This document shows, one piece after another, positions 1 to 9,761 of a stretch of 64,000 nucleotides of DNA; positions within the stretch are counted from its first letter, which is position 1, and every line of letters begins with the position of its first letter. Source of the stretch: Amblyomma americanum (Eukaryota; Arthropoda; Arachnida; Ixodida; Ixodidae). The notes under the pieces are model-generated. The model made no database searches and was not told where the DNA came from. It saw nothing but the letters and a program-made list of their open reading frames with translations. A program made the translations under genes and the position numbers. Location of the stretch: the NCBI RefSeq assembly GCF_052857255.1, contig NC_135498.1:113771223-113835222 (forward strand), in the 5' to 3' direction.

Positions 1-145
1 CATGTAACCCTAGCAAGCCGAGCACCAGGCCGGGACAAAGCTTGTACCCGTTTTGAGCAAACCGGTGGGTAACCGGCTCGCAGCAGGAATCGAATCCACC
101 ACTTCATGAAACCGAGGTGGGTGATCTACCATGGGTGCTCATTTT
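1..145 (-). repeat. tRNA-derived SINE head (non-Ruka family)
   Basis: On the minus strand this stretch has a box A-like TGGTAGATCACCC followed by a box B-like GGATTCGATTCC, the spacing of a Pol III tRNA promoter. It differs from Ruka, so it is a separate tRNA-headed SINE. It begins at the window edge, so its 3' end may be missing. Confidence 0.5.
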
Positions 146-239
146 TGTCAATTTTCTATAGCTTATACAATTTTCGTTTGAAATTAAGGAGTACCTTTGT
201 CATAAATAGACAAAAAAATGAAATTCAGCTCGATGTAGA

Positions 240-480
240 GAGCTCACATTAAAGGTCACCAGCTGATCGAAATATTTCCAGAGACGTCCTCTAGGGCACC
301 TACTCTCCCCTTTTTTTCCCTCCCTCCGCAGCCACTGGATAGCATCTATCCTATTGGGCGCAGGAGCCGCCACTAACTGCGCAGGGCGAGTAGGTATGGT
401 TCAGGCGGTCGGGCGCAGGTTAACCAACGCGTAAGGAATAGGTAGAGTGCTTGCTGAGATTCTCACGTAATTTGTTTCAA
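240..480 (+). repeat. Dispersed repeat shared with 61.4-61.64 kb
   Basis: Blocks such as GAAATATT.CC, GCAGCCAC.TGG, GGGCGCAGG and GCAGGTTAAC recur in the same order at about 61400-61640, where they follow a tRNA-like head. No coding potential is seen. The class is unknown; it is probably the body of a long SINE or a non-autonomous element. Confidence 0.45.
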
Positions 481-1424
481 TTGTTTCAAACAGGGCCTTT
501 GGCGTTTGTGACGGAGACGCAACCACTCCGCCACAACGGCTCTAGCTTTAACCATGAATAAAGGCGCATATAGTGAAAGCACTCTTCCGATGCAGAAGTC
601 CACGCTTTCGCTACATATATCCTGACCTAAAAAAGCTAGGCAATAAGCAATTTTTATCGAATATCTTCCAGCACATTGAGCTTATCAATAATCCAAATAA
701 GTGCTTCCGAGCTTCTGCAATAAAAGACGCCCATTATAATTAGATGCCATCTGTTAAATAATCCACTGGTAAAAATACGCCTCCTCACTTCGCGCAACTC
801 GACAGCCAGGTCTTTTGATACCAATACAAGGGTTGTTCAAAGGCGAAAAATGCGCACGTGTGCGACGGCTTTTCCGCTTTCATCACAGGGTCCCGGACAT
901 GTGTGCGTTACTTCACGCCGGGCAAACTGGACGTGGAGGCACCTGGCCAATGCCGTTCTGCTTCGAGTACAACTCCAGAACCTGCCGATCGTCTAATAGA
1001 CATATTTCTTTTACTAATTGAATGAACATTTATTAAACGCTGATAGCAGATTTTCACTATCACAGTATGCCTCTTATTTCCTCTTGCGCTGTGTACACTA
1101 GCTGTGTTTCAGTTGGTACAAAATTGGGAGCGCTTTTGACTGCCTCATGGAGTGATCGTTTGTGATTGATTGGTGATAGTCTATATATTTCCAATTTTAC
1201 TCTTCTTACCGGCCTGAAAAACTCTTCCGGGAGCAAAGGTGCATGCGGTGGCGCATTATAATGTCGGGTGTTCACTGTCCTATAATTGCCAGCTTTTGCA
1301 CGTATACTTAGGCAGCGTGACCCTGCCCCTGTGTACTATAAAGTTTATGCCTAGCTTCCAATATCCCCAAGGCGACTACTCGCGCCCTCCCTCCAAGTGT
1401 GTGCTAGCAGGACCACCAAGTAGT
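481..1424. other. No recognisable feature
   Basis: Open frames here are under about 100 codons and show no motif, splice context or similarity to anything else in the window. I see nothing to annotate. Confidence 0.5.
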
Positions 1425-1725
1425 AATAGTAAGTGTTTAATAAAAAAATATAATAAAAAGGAAGTTAAAAGATTTTTGCTCACCCCGGCATCTGCCATCA
1501 CTGTATCGGCGGCAACTGAGCTGGGGCAGCGGAAATAAAGGATAGAAGGCAGTATGAAGAAGAGAAACGAAAGAGGTGAGGGGTAGCAAGAAAGGACATA
1601 GGGGGTAGTCATATTTACACTATTTACAGAGTCCAGATAAAGTTGCCCAGGTCGTGCGCGCGTACAGTCAAAGAGGAAAAATAAAAAAAAAGCACACGCG
1701 CACCACACTTTGCAAGGACCATCAA
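1425..1725 (-). mobile_element. LINE-I1 3' end (5'-truncated copy)
   Basis: The minus strand carries the 3' UTR shared with the long element at 52173-54625 and with copies at 29.6, 43.4, 50.7 and 51.5 kb. Shared blocks are GATGGCAGATGCCGGGG-like, CCGCTGCCCCAGCTCA and TTATTTTTTTATTAAA, followed by a degenerate ACTACT tail. Different 5' break points with a common 3' end indicate target-primed reverse transcription. The minus frame across it is untranslated-region sequence, not a gene. Confidence 0.65.
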
Positions 1726-2373
1726 CAAAGAATCGATTCCTATAGTAAGGGCTCACCATCACCTGTGTCACGATAGCTGAGCACGGACAGAAATATACAT
1801 CTTTTCCTCCCAAATTTCGCTGCGCACAGTTTGTCACCTCTCGCTTCACTAAATCGCTACGTGCAGTTACAACCTATACTGGGTATTTGTTTTTAATCTG
1901 CGGATTTTTCTTTAAAAATGAGTGAGATAAAACAATGCCGCCTTTCCATACATCCGGCAGGGATGACATTTTTTTGCTGAATACCGAAACGTTTTAATTT
2001 GAGTTATCACTGCACACTATATTGCAAAATATTGGGCCTTGATTACTTAGGCGAATCCGATAACTAATTTTGGCATCTGCATTCTACTTCATGATATCGA
2101 GCTCGCTATTATGCGCGCAGAATTACCCGGCACCTAACCAGACGCTCGACATGTGCCCAAAGTGGTAGAGTCCCACTGCAAACCCGGGAATTCTTGGGCA
2201 GCATAAAAGCGCGCCCTTTTTCTCACGACAGGCGCTCCTCTGATTAGTCATCATTCTCATTAGGATCTCGCGCGCGACTCGAAGAAGGAGCTTTCGCTGC
2301 GTAGCTGGCGATATTAACGACGATGGCAACCAGAGCTTCCAGGATCGCATGTTATTTAATCTTGTGAGCAGAA
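1726..2373. other. No recognisable feature
   Basis: Single-copy-looking sequence with no frame, motif or repeat I can identify. It ends where the AAT tail of the next SINE begins. Confidence 0.5.
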
Positions 2374-2470
<97 letters not shown>

Positions 2471-2505
2471 TAATAATAATGAAGATAATAATAATAATAT
2501 TAATA
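2374..2505. repeat. (AAT)n microsatellite, expanded Ruka tail
   Basis: About 130 bp of AAT repeats, almost pure at the left and interrupted by GAAG and TATT near the SINE. On the minus strand it directly follows the Ruka 3' end, so it is the expanded A/T-rich tail. The tyrosine-only frame through it is an artefact. Confidence 0.9.
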
Positions 2506-2670
2506 ACTGGTTTTTGGGAATAGAAACGGCGCAGTATCTCTGATATTGTTGGGCACCTGAACCACGCCGTAAGGGAAGGGATAAAGGAGGGAGTGGAAGA
2601 AGAAAGGAGGAAAGAGGTGCCATAGTGGAGGGGTCCGGAATAATTTCGACCACCTGGGGATCTTTAATGA
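2506..2670 (-). mobile_element. Ruka SINE, 5'-truncated
   Basis: Minus-strand Ruka from the AACCAGT end through the GCGCCGT-like block, the CTCCTTTATCCCTTCCC block and CCCCAGGTGGTCG. It stops just beyond GATC, so the tRNA-like head is missing. At 2670/2671 it abuts a Ruka piece in the opposite orientation. Confidence 0.85.
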
Positions 2671-2725
2671 GGTCTAAATTATTCCGGAGCCCACCACTAC
2701 GGCAACTTTTTCATCCTTTCCTCTT
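2671..2725 (+). mobile_element. Inverted Ruka fragment forming a foldback with 2506-2670
   Basis: Reads GGTC.AAATTATTCCGGAG then CCACTACGGCAAC in plus orientation, that is the same Ruka positions that end the neighbouring minus copy. The arms pair over about 35 bp with a loop of about 19 nt. Confidence 0.75.
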
Positions 2726-3294
2726 TTTACAGCGGATTTTCAAGCCCGTTTATTTTCTTGGAGTGAGCGCATGTGCAGTCAAAGGCAATGTGAGGTGTCC
2801 ATGACCCTCTTGAGATGCAGAATACCACAACTTATTCTTCGTTTACGTCTACCGGGATTCTCTATGACCAACCTATGTGAGTCTTGCGCCTAACCTGAGT
2901 TCATAGATCACTTTTTCCTCTCTTGCCAGCGGTTCTCTTTAATCCGTAGAATTTACTTGGAGGCACCCCTCGCTCGATTGGGGCTTTATCTATCTATTCC
3001 TATTCTCCTCTCCGGCGGAGGAAGCGCCAACGAATACCCCCTGATACCAGTGTGCGATAATTTTTACTAGTATATAATTGCATCAGGTAGATTCCTCTGC
3101 TATGATAAGAGTTCACTGCTTTAATTTCCGTTTTCTGTTTCCATTTTGTACCCAAATTCCAGTCTAGGGCCCAAAATTATCCAATTACTCCACTGCTTCA
3201 CCATGAGCACATTTGTATCAAAAATGCGAGCTAGCTAATGCCCCGACGTGAGTCTGCGCCATTAAGCCTGAAGTAATCATCATCATCATCATCA

Positions 3295-3376
3295 ATAACT
3301 TCGACCACACGGGGTTCGAACCCGGGTGCGCTGGATCAGTACACGAACGCTTTACCACTGAGCCACCGCAGCGGGT
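3295..3376 (-). mobile_element. Ruka-type SINE head fragment in unit A
   Basis: The minus strand has a tRNA-like head: GTGGCTCAGTGGTAAAGCG-type box A, then GGGTTCGAACCCC box B, followed by a short GTGGTCGAAGTTATT remnant and an (ATG)n run. The middle of the element is deleted. The unit B counterpart at 18557-18720 keeps more of it, so the insertion predates the duplication. Confidence 0.7.
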
Positions 3377-3750
3377 GAGTCAACAATATGAATCTTAGTG
3401 GAATGAAATGAGGAAGCTACCGGTCCAGTTCTTTTCAACTTGTTAAATGAATGACTGGTAGTTCGGGAAGAGCAACTTGGGCCGCGTGAGGTCCACCGCT
3501 AGTAACACCTGCCATCGCAGGACAGAAGCACATCGCTTAACCGCTGCAGCACTGCGCCTGGAAGGGGATGAAGACTCCCGGGCCTCTATGAGTGCAAAGC
3601 AGAGAATGACATTCTGCATATATGGGAATTAACCGTTACGCTATCGCGTCGTACCGAATCGAACCATTTCGTTCCCATTACTGGTCGAAATCAGGCATTT
3701 CTTGTGCAATACATAGAACAGCTTTTTATTCAAGGAATTAAGAACATGCG

Positions 3751-3752
<2 letters not shown>

Positions 3753-3841
<89 letters not shown>
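3753..3841. repeat. Compound (TC)n(TA)n microsatellite
   Basis: About 26 TC repeats run directly into about 18 TA repeats. The matching site in unit B near 19095 has only a short TATATATA run, so the expansion followed the duplication. Confidence 0.95.
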
Positions 3842-3844
<3 letters not shown>

Positions 3845-4641
3845 CTGCGCGGTGCAGAAAACATCAAGGCAGTTTTTGAACAAAGCGGTTTGCAGGCTAT
3901 CGAAAAATTTATCATATATGGTCTTGTTTTCGTTTAGTTGCTGTTTTATTTAATGTTTGAATTCAGTATGGCGCCGGTTGCTTTTGTCACAATTAATCAG
4001 TGCGAGCGTGAACTGGAAGGCCCATGAAGTCGGCACGTTGCCGTCGTGAGCTTGCGCTGAGCGAACTGAGGAAGTGCAGATGAAACGAATCCAAATTAAG
4101 TGACGAAAACGGCGAAAATGAAGATCAGGACCCTTTGGGGAAGCACCACCTGCGCATGTGCAGCATAAACAAATGCGTTAACTAGCACCGCAACATGTAG
4201 GTAAAGCTGTAAGTAAAATAACTCAGGATAAATTAATATGCGAAGGCTCAGTCAGCCAAGCTATGAGGCTGCCTGTTGTGGAAAATTAAAGTTCGTATTA
4301 CACCTCCTTAATGCCCCACTATCCATGCAGAAGCCAGTTTTGATGGGCGGCTTATGAGAAATTCTGCGTTTTTGTAATAATGCGAAAATGTTAAACGCTC
4401 AAGCAAACACTCCTTCTGTTATCGCGCAAATATGAGAGCAAATGAAACACGACTGCGGCTAAGTACGACTTAAGTGAATGAACCTGAACTCGTCGAGGAT
4501 TTGAAGAAGTCGAAAAGACGTATTCTGCGGAAAAGACCACCTTTAGACAATAGACAGATTTAACGCAGCTGAGACGTAATAGGGTAGACATATACAGGCG
4601 TCTGGTAGGCTGGTGTACGTCTATGCTAATACGCCTCCGGT

Positions 4642-4935
4642 ATGCTAAATGTATATAAGTCGAATTGCCACAACTTGCCTTTAGGCACAACATGCCACAT
4701 AAGGCCGAAGCATGTCGGTCGATGCTTGTTAGTCGTGTGTGCGGAGTCGCGTTGTCCGTTAGATGCACCTGGAAGTTCAGAGCAAGTACCTATCTTCGTT
4801 TCTTGTTTTTTCTTTGAAGTTATGGAAAGACGTTTCGCAACGAAGGATTTACCGTGTTATCCTACGAAAACAAAAGCAGTATACCTGTTCGGTTCTTTTG
4901 AAACATTCTTTTATTTTTTCATTGTCATGTTATGA
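4642..4935 (+). CDS. Candidate small ORF conserved in both duplication units
   Basis: A 97-residue ATG-initiated frame whose N-terminal 70 residues match the frame at 19946-20221. Shared pieces include SNCHNLPLG, GSSEQ.PIFVSCFFFE and AVYLFG/TVYLFG. Two indels between the copies, near codons 5 and 17, are each three bases, so both frames stay open. There is no known domain, signal peptide or splice evidence. It could be an exon, or an open frame kept by chance in duplicated noncoding DNA. I do not recognise the product. Confidence 0.22.
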   Translation: MLNVYKSNCHNLPLGTTCHIRPKHVGRCLLVVCAESRCPLDAPGSSEQVPIFVSCFFFEVMERRFATKDLPCYPTKTKAVYLFGSFETFFYFFIVML

Positions 4936-5762
4936 CCCATGTCCTCACCCCCTAACTCATGCCCCACCCTCTAACTCACCGTCTTCCCTCGGGCTCTACT
5001 ACCGAGAAGGCAGAGGAGAGCGCCATTGCCCTAGCCCTTCCACATTCGGACGCCCAATGCATCTTCAGCGAATCCAAAACGTCTCTGCCCCACTTTGCCA
5101 GAAGCAGGATTCTCACCCCTGCCTGGTAATTGTTTAACCCCCCTACCCATAATTTACCACGCAAGGTAGAGCTCCAGTGCGTGCCGAGTCAGTCTGGAAA
5201 CCCTTGAAACGAGGATGCCGATATATTTGTCCGAGGTTTGATATGCCGGACTCAGTACAGTCTCGATCCAGAATTCTCGAGGGAGCGGGCGCACACCTTT
5301 GCATAGCTCATGCAAATACTCCGATTGGACCGTTGGACTTACCCCCTCCTCACCCCTCTCTTACGCACACCCAACAGATCCTCCTCAGACGGCTCCATAG
5401 CCGCTCTCTGTCATCCCCTCAGCTGTTATCCCACTATTGTGGCACGTCCCCTGCATGCTCCCTATGCGGTGACCCTCACGCCACACTCTCTCACATCCTT
5501 TTCGGCTGCCCTGCTTACCCTCCCTCGCCGGGACACCACGTCGTCCCGAGCTGGGAGGACTGGGAGGACCTGCTCACGTCTGCCGACCCGACATCGCAGA
5601 TTGCTGCGGTGACTCTGGCTGCCGATGTCATGTCCCGATATGACGTACATGACGCAGTGCGGGACCGCGCAGCGGCCCAGGGACCGTGCAAGGTCTACAA
5701 CTCGCAGAAATAATTTTTCTGTCCTTCCGTCCGTCCGTCCGTATGTCTGTCTGTCCATTGCC
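4936..5762 (+). pseudogene. LINE fragment: RNase H and CCHC C-terminus, insertion private to unit A
   Basis: The plus strand encodes a broken RNase H region (EESAIALAL, IFSESKT, then a degraded PSQSGNP.NEDADIF motif) and a C-terminal CSLCGDPHATLSHILFGC zinc knuckle at about 5457-5510, ending near 5712. Stops and frame changes interrupt it. A TCCGT/TGTC-rich tail follows. Unit B is continuous at 20226-20250, so B shows the empty site. This is the 3' part of a non-LTR retrotransposon with RNase H; the endonuclease and reverse transcriptase are missing through 5' truncation. Confidence 0.7.
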
Positions 5763-7239
5763 ACTCCTCACAGTGTGCCGAAGGCACATTTCTCATAGCC
5801 GAGGTCTAAAAGATGTCCCAGTTGCCACATATAAAAGTAGATTTCAGTTTCTACGCCCCAGCACAGAAGTTATCGGAGACTTCGTGGCGGTAAGTTAACA
5901 GTGAGCTGCTGATGGTAAGCGCTGACAGATATATTGGAACCACGACTCGGAAACAATGACATGAGTTTGCCTTGCATGCAGAGAACTTCGACTCAGTTGA
6001 GAACAAATGACTAGAAGTAGACTATCTGCTGATGCTAATAGTCACTTTGTTAAAATGATGTCAACTACTTGGTAGTTCTTAGCCGACGAAGCAGCGTGAA
6101 AAGTACACATACTACTATTTAGGCCATACCTTATTTGTTCAGTTTCGCCGATCATGGTCCGAGCTGCGCTGCCAACCAGTGTCGGCCATTATCCGGCCGC
6201 GTAGTAGTGTCCGAAGTGGCTTGCGTGTTTAGAGCCGCTATTGGCAACAGAGGACGTGCTCGCCGTAAGGCTTGTAGCCGTGGCTATTGCGTGATTTGTA
6301 GTTCCGGTGCTGACGTGGACGAGCTTCACTATGTGTGGTAGACATAAGTAGGTTTGTTTCAGAAGGAGAGGCGGGTTTCGCGAATCAAATTTTGTTGGAA
6401 AATTATGTGGGACACACTTGCTGTCCAGGAAGCCAGCTGTGCACTCCTAAGATCTTGGCCTATTTGGTGGTAGTGTATTCAGTGTGAGACCGTGGAGGTG
6501 AGTGTGGGTCCTTGACTTATACAACTGCTTAGAATGTTCCAAGAGATTTAGCAGAAGAAAGCGGTTGGTGGAAAACGTTCATGCATCGGATCGGATAGCA
6601 CCATATTAAATTCTGTTTTAATTCATTAAGCAGGACATCTAAAAACATTGGATTGGCTTGAATAATCTTTTGTAAAGCCCGCAACAAAACAGAGGGAAAG
6701 ATAGCGAACCTGTCGCTGAAAAGAGCGACCAAAATAGAGAAAATTTTACCCCATACTTCTCCGTGGGAAGCGCGTTCCAATGAAGACTGAAAGCTTTACT
6801 TGATGGCAGAATATGTTTGTCGAAGCGCTTAAGTCAGTTTGATTCGAGCAGAAGTGGTTGAAAGGAGAAAGGATATTTGCTTATGAGAGCGGTCCTTTCA
6901 GACATCCATCGCAGACTATGGACATGCAAGTGCACGAGCAAAAGCTGGAGGGCGCTGATTTGCTTACAGAACCTCGCTGGCAGTATTGACATTCAGCCAT
7001 GCTGTGGTGGAGGCTAACTAGTTTTCTTCAGTGCGTTTTTAGTTTTTAGTCGCCGCACTCTCAAAGGTTGAGTGGCGTGTGTGTCTGTATGTCTGTGAAG
7101 GCTCTGAGAAGAAAGTGTACCTGGCTCACCATACTCGCACTACAATAACGCGGTGGTGTTATCCTTCAAATTCCGTCTGTTATGCGCCTTTCCTTTTCTC
7201 GAAACCATTGGAATGTTTAAATTGAAAGGTAGATTTAGA

Positions 7240-7322
7240 GGAAAGGAAATGGTGCAGTAGTTGTCTCATCTCGGAGGACTCCTGAACCGCGCTGTGTAAG
7301 AACGGATGGTGGTCGGAGGAAA
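7240..7322 (-). mobile_element. Ruka SINE, part 1 of 3 (3' end)
   Basis: The minus strand carries the GCGCCATTTCC-type end and the CGCGGTTCAGGTGTCC block. The element is interrupted by a foldback element and resumes at 7731; the head resumes after a LINE at 8429. The same Ruka in unit B starts at 22937. Confidence 0.75.
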
Positions 7323-7730
7323 AAAATGGCCTGGCTTAGCTTATGGTTAAGCCTAGGATGCGAAGCATACGTCGCTTGGCAAGCCGTACTTCTCGTTCTT
7401 CTCCCGTTTCCGTGGCTCTTTGTAACTTGCGCTTTGCGGTCTGGCGAGCCGCCCTCTCCCTGGCCGACATCTCGCTGCTCAACTGACTCAACGAGTGCGT
7501 CGCCTTTTATACAATTGTGTGACGTCAGTATCTCCTAGCGGTAGGAGCGGGAGTTAGGCCGCCGGCGGAGGCTGCGCGTCCGCAAGCGAACGCACGAGTT
7601 GAGCCCCAGCTTTCACAGCTATTGTGACATCATATCACGTGGTGCGCCGATGTTGGTCAAGTGGTAGCTACGCGGCCGCGCGCGGCGCAGCAAGGAAGAG
7701 CTCGGTTGTGCGGCTAGTATGCTTCGCATA
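7323..7730. mobile_element. Foldback/MITE-like element inside Ruka
   Basis: Inserted within Ruka. It has perfect 13-bp inverted repeats, ATGCGAAGCATAC at 7358-7370 and GTATGCTTCGCAT at 7717-7729. The outer left end TGGCTTAGCTTATGGTTAAGCC resembles the starts of the elements at 14029 and 31157. The interior is GC-rich and contains a TGACGTCA box (about 7521) and a CACGTG box (about 7639). It carries the short minus frame 7470-7336. No transposase is present, so it is non-autonomous. Confidence 0.6.
7336..7470 (-). CDS. STPR-repeat-like micropeptide, 44 aa
   Basis: An ATG frame on the minus strand with a basic, Arg/Glu/Ala-rich sequence containing RERAARQTAKRKLQ then ATETGEEREVRLAKRR. This resembles the 23-residue STPR peptide repeat of Bombyx FMBP-1 and related DNA-binding proteins (consensus about R.AETPE.RA.RL...R). 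About one and a half repeat periods are present. It lies wholly inside the foldback element and reads out through its inverted repeat. A similar frame occurs at 14292-14041. Expression is unproven; it may be a relic of a longer coding element. Confidence 0.4.
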   Translation of the reverse strand: MSARERAARQTAKRKLQRATETGEEREVRLAKRRMLRILGLTIS

Positions 7731-7893
7731 AAAGAGAAAGAGGTACCATAGTGTAGGGCTCCGGAACAGTTTCGACCAAGTTGGGAGTTTTAACGTGCAC
7801 TGCAATCGCACTGCACACGGTAGCCTTTTGCGTTCGCCGCGGCCAGGTACGAACCCAGGAACTGCTGCTCACTAGCCGAGCGCCGGGGAATGA
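7731..7893 (-). mobile_element. Ruka SINE, part 2 of 3 (body)
   Basis: Continues the copy from 7322 with the CTCCACTA..GTACC, GGTCGAAACTGTTCCGG and TTAACG blocks and part of the tRNA-like head. It breaks at GCCGAGCGCCG, where a LINE fragment begins. Confidence 0.7.
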
Positions 7894-8428
7894 GGCTGCT
7901 CACAGCTTTGCTGGAGAATCATACATCCGAGGTGCTCTGGAAGTGCCCCTGAGTGGGAATAAAGACCCTCTCATAAAGTATAAAGAATAACCAAAACACC
8001 TAGACAAGACAGGAGAGCACTCTCACTTCCGGATAGGTCACTCACTCCAAAGGAGTGCAGGGCCTGGAGGAGGCTTCAGGTCAACAGATTCTTTTCGTAC
8101 CCTATACTACACGATGAAGACACTGGGGACCCTCAGCTCTGCAGTAGCTGTCTCAGAATGACTTCGCAAAATCACTTAATTTGGAAGTGTCAGGATTCTC
8201 CTGGGGCTAAATCCCAAAGCATCAAAGACATTGCCACCTGGGAAGAGCTGATCCGGAGTCACGACTTGGATCAGCAAAGACTCCTCATCCGTCAGGCGAA
8301 GACAGCTTACTACAAGACTCTCTCCGCGGTCTCCGGTGCTGACGTCCGTGCGGGATGCACCCGCTCCTAATTGCTGCTCGCCGACCGTGAGGCCCTATGA
8401 TGACGGGAATAATGTTTATTCATTAATA
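7894..8428 (+). pseudogene. LINE 3' end inserted in the Ruka head
   Basis: The plus frame ends in a C-terminal knuckle, CSSCLRMTSQNHLIWKC, at about 8140-8190, followed by about 60 residues to a stop near 8368 and an A/T-rich AATAATGTTTATTC end. This layout matches the C-termini of the other RNase H LINEs here. RNase H and reverse transcriptase are absent. It is missing from unit B at this position. Confidence 0.6.
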
Positions 8429-8456
8429 GCTGAGCGCCCTATCCACCGAGTCGTAG
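8429..8456 (-). mobile_element. Ruka SINE, part 3 of 3 (head remnant)
   Basis: GCTGAGCGCCCTATCC.CCGAG matches the 5' head of Ruka on the minus strand and resumes the copy broken at 7893. The unit B equivalent is 24600-24640. Confidence 0.5.
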
Positions 8457-9425
8457 CACTAGGTTGATTTTGGAAAAAGCAAGGTCGTATAACTGGCTTC
8501 CTGGGTAAGTGGACACCTCAATCCCGCTTTGAGGTAAGTGGCGGTGGTATCCATATGAAAACTGTTTTCGAAATATATTTGGTTCGTAGCTATGGTAAAC
8601 CTCCAACCATTTCTTTGGCGGCCAGCCAGGGCTGGTGATTGAGAAAGTAAGCTACCACGAAATCCCACACAGTGTCTGGTTTCAGAGCGCACCTAGATAA
8701 CATGGCTGCAGACGGGTCCTCTCCAGCTTCTGCAGTATTATGACCTGAACGCGACTGCGCGACTTTACTGGGCCAGCAAGGGCAGGGCACAGTTTTTGCT
8801 TCTACCGCACGAAGCCTACACCGGACACTCCCGTTCCAGTCTAGCAGTTCCAAGCAGGCTAAAAACTATAGGTGATGGCCGATTTGTTCGTCGAAGCGCA
8901 AATGCGCCAAGTGCGCTTATGCGAACCGAACCCGATGCGCGATGATGTCGCAAGCAGCATCGTGGGGTCGTTATGGAAAGTAGGCCATGTCAGGGAGCGA
9001 GAAAGTGTGACAATGCTAACTCTCATCATGGCAAAAAATGACAGCGATCGGTATCCTATGGTGTGCAGGGAGACACGCAAGAGACAACCAGACAGAAATG
9101 AGGGATCATAAAATTTTTTGCGCATTAAAGTGGCTTCATAGTAAAAGGTACAGTAGCTAAGGCACCGATAAGTCGAATTCGCGCCATTTTACAAAGAAAA
9201 TTATTTGCTTGCATGGAACCTAAAGCACTTGTCATTCCGTGCAAACGAAAGAAACAACATACACCGTGCTAGCGCGTTACATACCAATAATTTAATAAAC
9301 GTGATATACAAATACTCCATTCACGATTCCATAAGAATTGCTGCTACGCTATCCAAGCGCCGTCATGGCCCTGGAAATCCCACATCGCCACAATCAGAAA
9401 GAGCAGCAGGGCGAGCCTGGCTGGC

Positions 9426-9761
9426 GTGGTGCCGTCGTGGACTTGTGAGAAGACACCGAAGGATCAAAGTGGAGATGAACCGAGTGCACCTGAAAGGACG
9501 AGAATGACGAAGGTGAAGGTGAGGGCTGCCGCACACACAAATGCCTCGAATCATGTGTTTATGTGCCACTTCACCTGGCGAGTGGCCTTTGGGCTACTGC
9601 ACGTTCCTGCGGCTAAAACAGTGCACCTTGCTCAAGGACGAGGGATGTCGAGACCAGACAAAGCGCTTCACTCGACCGTCTGCAGATGCGCTGTTGTAGC
9701 CTTACTATGTCATCCTTACTCGACCATCGGTTCACGTTGTTGCACAATGCTGCTCGTGTGA
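9426..9761 (+). other. Block conserved in units A and B, open plus frame
   Basis: A plus frame here and its counterpart at 26460-26747 both start MVPS..CEKT and share SAPER.RMT, NHVFMCH.TWRVA and TVHL. A weaker third match with a STWRV core lies at about 32140-32220. The minus strand is also open in both copies (MAH.HMI.G...), so the true coding strand, if any, is unclear. No domain is recognised. Confidence 0.25.

Noticed and set aside
2123..2653. A 176-codon minus frame with a poly-Tyr run
   Set aside because: It reads through the AAT tail and body of a Ruka SINE.
6135..6341. A 68-codon plus frame in unit A
   Set aside because: Unit B has an in-frame TGA at the matching place near 20655.
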